Shown: in pieces, positions 10,630-11,324 of the stretch | Numbering within the stretch: the stretch's first letter is position 1 | How the letters are laid out: every line of letters begins with the position of its first letter | NCBI GenBank assembly: GCA_025465385.1 | Contig: JAODNG010000464.1 | Location: 1 to 11,324, forward strand | Direction: 5' to 3' | Source of the DNA: Pseudonocardiales bacterium | Lineage (GTDB): Bacteria > Actinomycetota > Actinomycetes > Mycobacteriales > Pseudonocardiaceae | DNA: 11,324 nucleotides | Translations under genes and position numbers: made by a program | The notes under the pieces: generated by a model | The model's database searches: none | What the model saw: only the letters and a program-made list of their open reading frames with translations | What the model was told of the DNA's origin: nothing

Positions 10630-11324
10630 TCAGCCGCCGGAATGCGGAAACTCGGCGCCTGCCGGGACTGCGAGATCCGTCGGGTCATCAAGCCAGCCGT
10701 GCGGCAACACCACCCGGCCGGGTGAGCCCTGGCGTCCGCGGGGGCCGTCCGCGTCGGGCGGAAACGGGGCATCGGGATCCAGCCGGGCCAGCGCCTCGTC
10801 CAGCTCGGCGAAGCTGGACACCATCCCCAGCGCCCGCCGCACATCCCCGCCGACTGGGAAGCCGTGCAGGTACCAGGAAACGTGTTTGCGCAGGTCACGC
10901 AGCCCCTTATCGGTCCCGAGGTGCTCGGCGAGCAGCCCGGCGTGGCGGCGCAGGGTGGCCGCGACCTGTCCGAGATCCGGTGGCGTCGGGGCGCGGGTGG
11001 CGCTGAAGGCGGCTGCCAGCTCGGCGAACAGCCACGGCCGTCCCAGGCAGCCGCGGCCCACGACAACCCCGTCGCAGCCGGTGTGCTCCACCATCCGGAT
11101 CGCGTCGGCGGCGGCGAAGATATCCCCGTTGCCCAGCACCGGGATCGACGTGACCGCCTGTTTGAGCGCGGCGATGGCATCCCAATCGGCCGTGCCCGAG
11201 TAGCGCTGCGCCGCAGTACGCGCGTGCAGGGCCACGGCGGCCACGCCAGCGTCCTGCGCGATCCGGCCGGCGTCGAGAAAAGTGTAGTGCTCCTCGTCGA
11301 TGCCGATCCGGAACTTCACCGTGA
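10630..11324 (-). CDS. dusB: tRNA-dihydrouridine synthase, DusB type (N-terminal part outside window)
   Basis: This is the C-terminal 231 residues of a flavin enzyme that reduces uridine to dihydrouridine in tRNA. The frame is open at the window end (TVKFRIGID...), so the N-terminal third with most of the FMN barrel and the catalytic Cys is missing. Family motifs seen are VKFRIGID, ALHARTAAQRYSGTADW (substrate/FMN His region), IPVLGNGDIF and GCDGVVVGRGCLGRPWLF, the phosphate-binding end of the TIM barrel. A helical tRNA-recognition domain with HVSWYLHGFP follows. The GTG at 11317-11319 is internal, not a start. It lies upstream of phoU in the same direction, as in M. tuberculosis (Rv0823c, Rv0821c). 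Confidence 0.93.
   Translation of the reverse strand, partial: TVKFRIGIDEEHYTFLDAGRIAQDAGVAAVALHARTAAQRYSGTADWDAIAALKQAVTSIPVLGNGDIFAAADAIRMVEHTGCDGVVVGRGCLGRPWLFAELAAAFSATRAPTPPDLGQVAATLRRHAGLLAEHLGTDKGLRDLRKHVSWYLHGFPVGGDVRRALGMVSSFAELDEALARLDPDAPFPPDADGPRGRQGSPGRVVLPHGWLDDPTDLAVPAGAEFPHSGG

Overview
This is a GC-rich actinobacterial chromosome segment, probably from the Pseudonocardiales or a close relative. The evidence is the set of genes (mycothiol synthase MshD, GlnR, an LmeA-type DUF2993 protein, an RsiG-type protein, a Nur-like Fur protein, a PhoY-like PhoU), frequent GTG/TTG starts and several apparently leaderless genes. From memory, the right half follows the Mycobacterium tuberculosis Rv0813c-Rv0823c order (nitrobindin, DUF1416, thiosulfate sulfurtransferase, LmeA, GlnR-like, MshD, PhoY, Dus). 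The thioredoxin and phoT genes of that locus are missing here, and a P450/TetR/lipoprotein block is present. I see no insertion sequence, phage gene, CRISPR array, tRNA or rRNA.

Left part (1-2420). On the minus strand lies an rsiG-like anti-sigma gene, cut by an in-frame TAG inside its second c-di-GMP motif. Upstream of it, nur (a nickel-type Fur regulator) and ygfZ are coupled by a GTGA overlap. Divergent from nur, on the plus strand, is a small transcription unit of about 200 nt. It has a candidate promoter, a Shine-Dalgarno (SD) sequence that can pair with the 16S tail over about 16 nt, a 12-codon ORF, a downstream element able to pair with that SD, and a long compound terminator. This is the least familiar object in the window.

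Middle (2420-5740). On the minus strand are a nitrobindin-like heme/FABP protein, a small cupredoxin-like lipoprotein and a cytochrome P450. A divergent TetR regulator shares a 48-bp promoter region with the P450, and an 18-bp operator-like palindrome lies in it. A perfect 19-bp hairpin separates tetR from the sulfur genes.

Right part (5740-11324). The minus-strand sulfur operon (thiosulfate sulfurtransferase, then DUF1416/SseC) is preceded by an apparently leaderless short ORF with two cysteine codons and a hairpin, which together look like a cysteine-responsive attenuator. Its promoter lies at the 3' end of lmeA. glnR and mshD follow on the plus strand, coupled by a TTGA overlap. phoU and the C-terminal part of a dusB-type tRNA-dihydrouridine synthase, cut by the window edge, are on the minus strand.

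All calls come from reading the sequence and from family knowledge. No database search was run.
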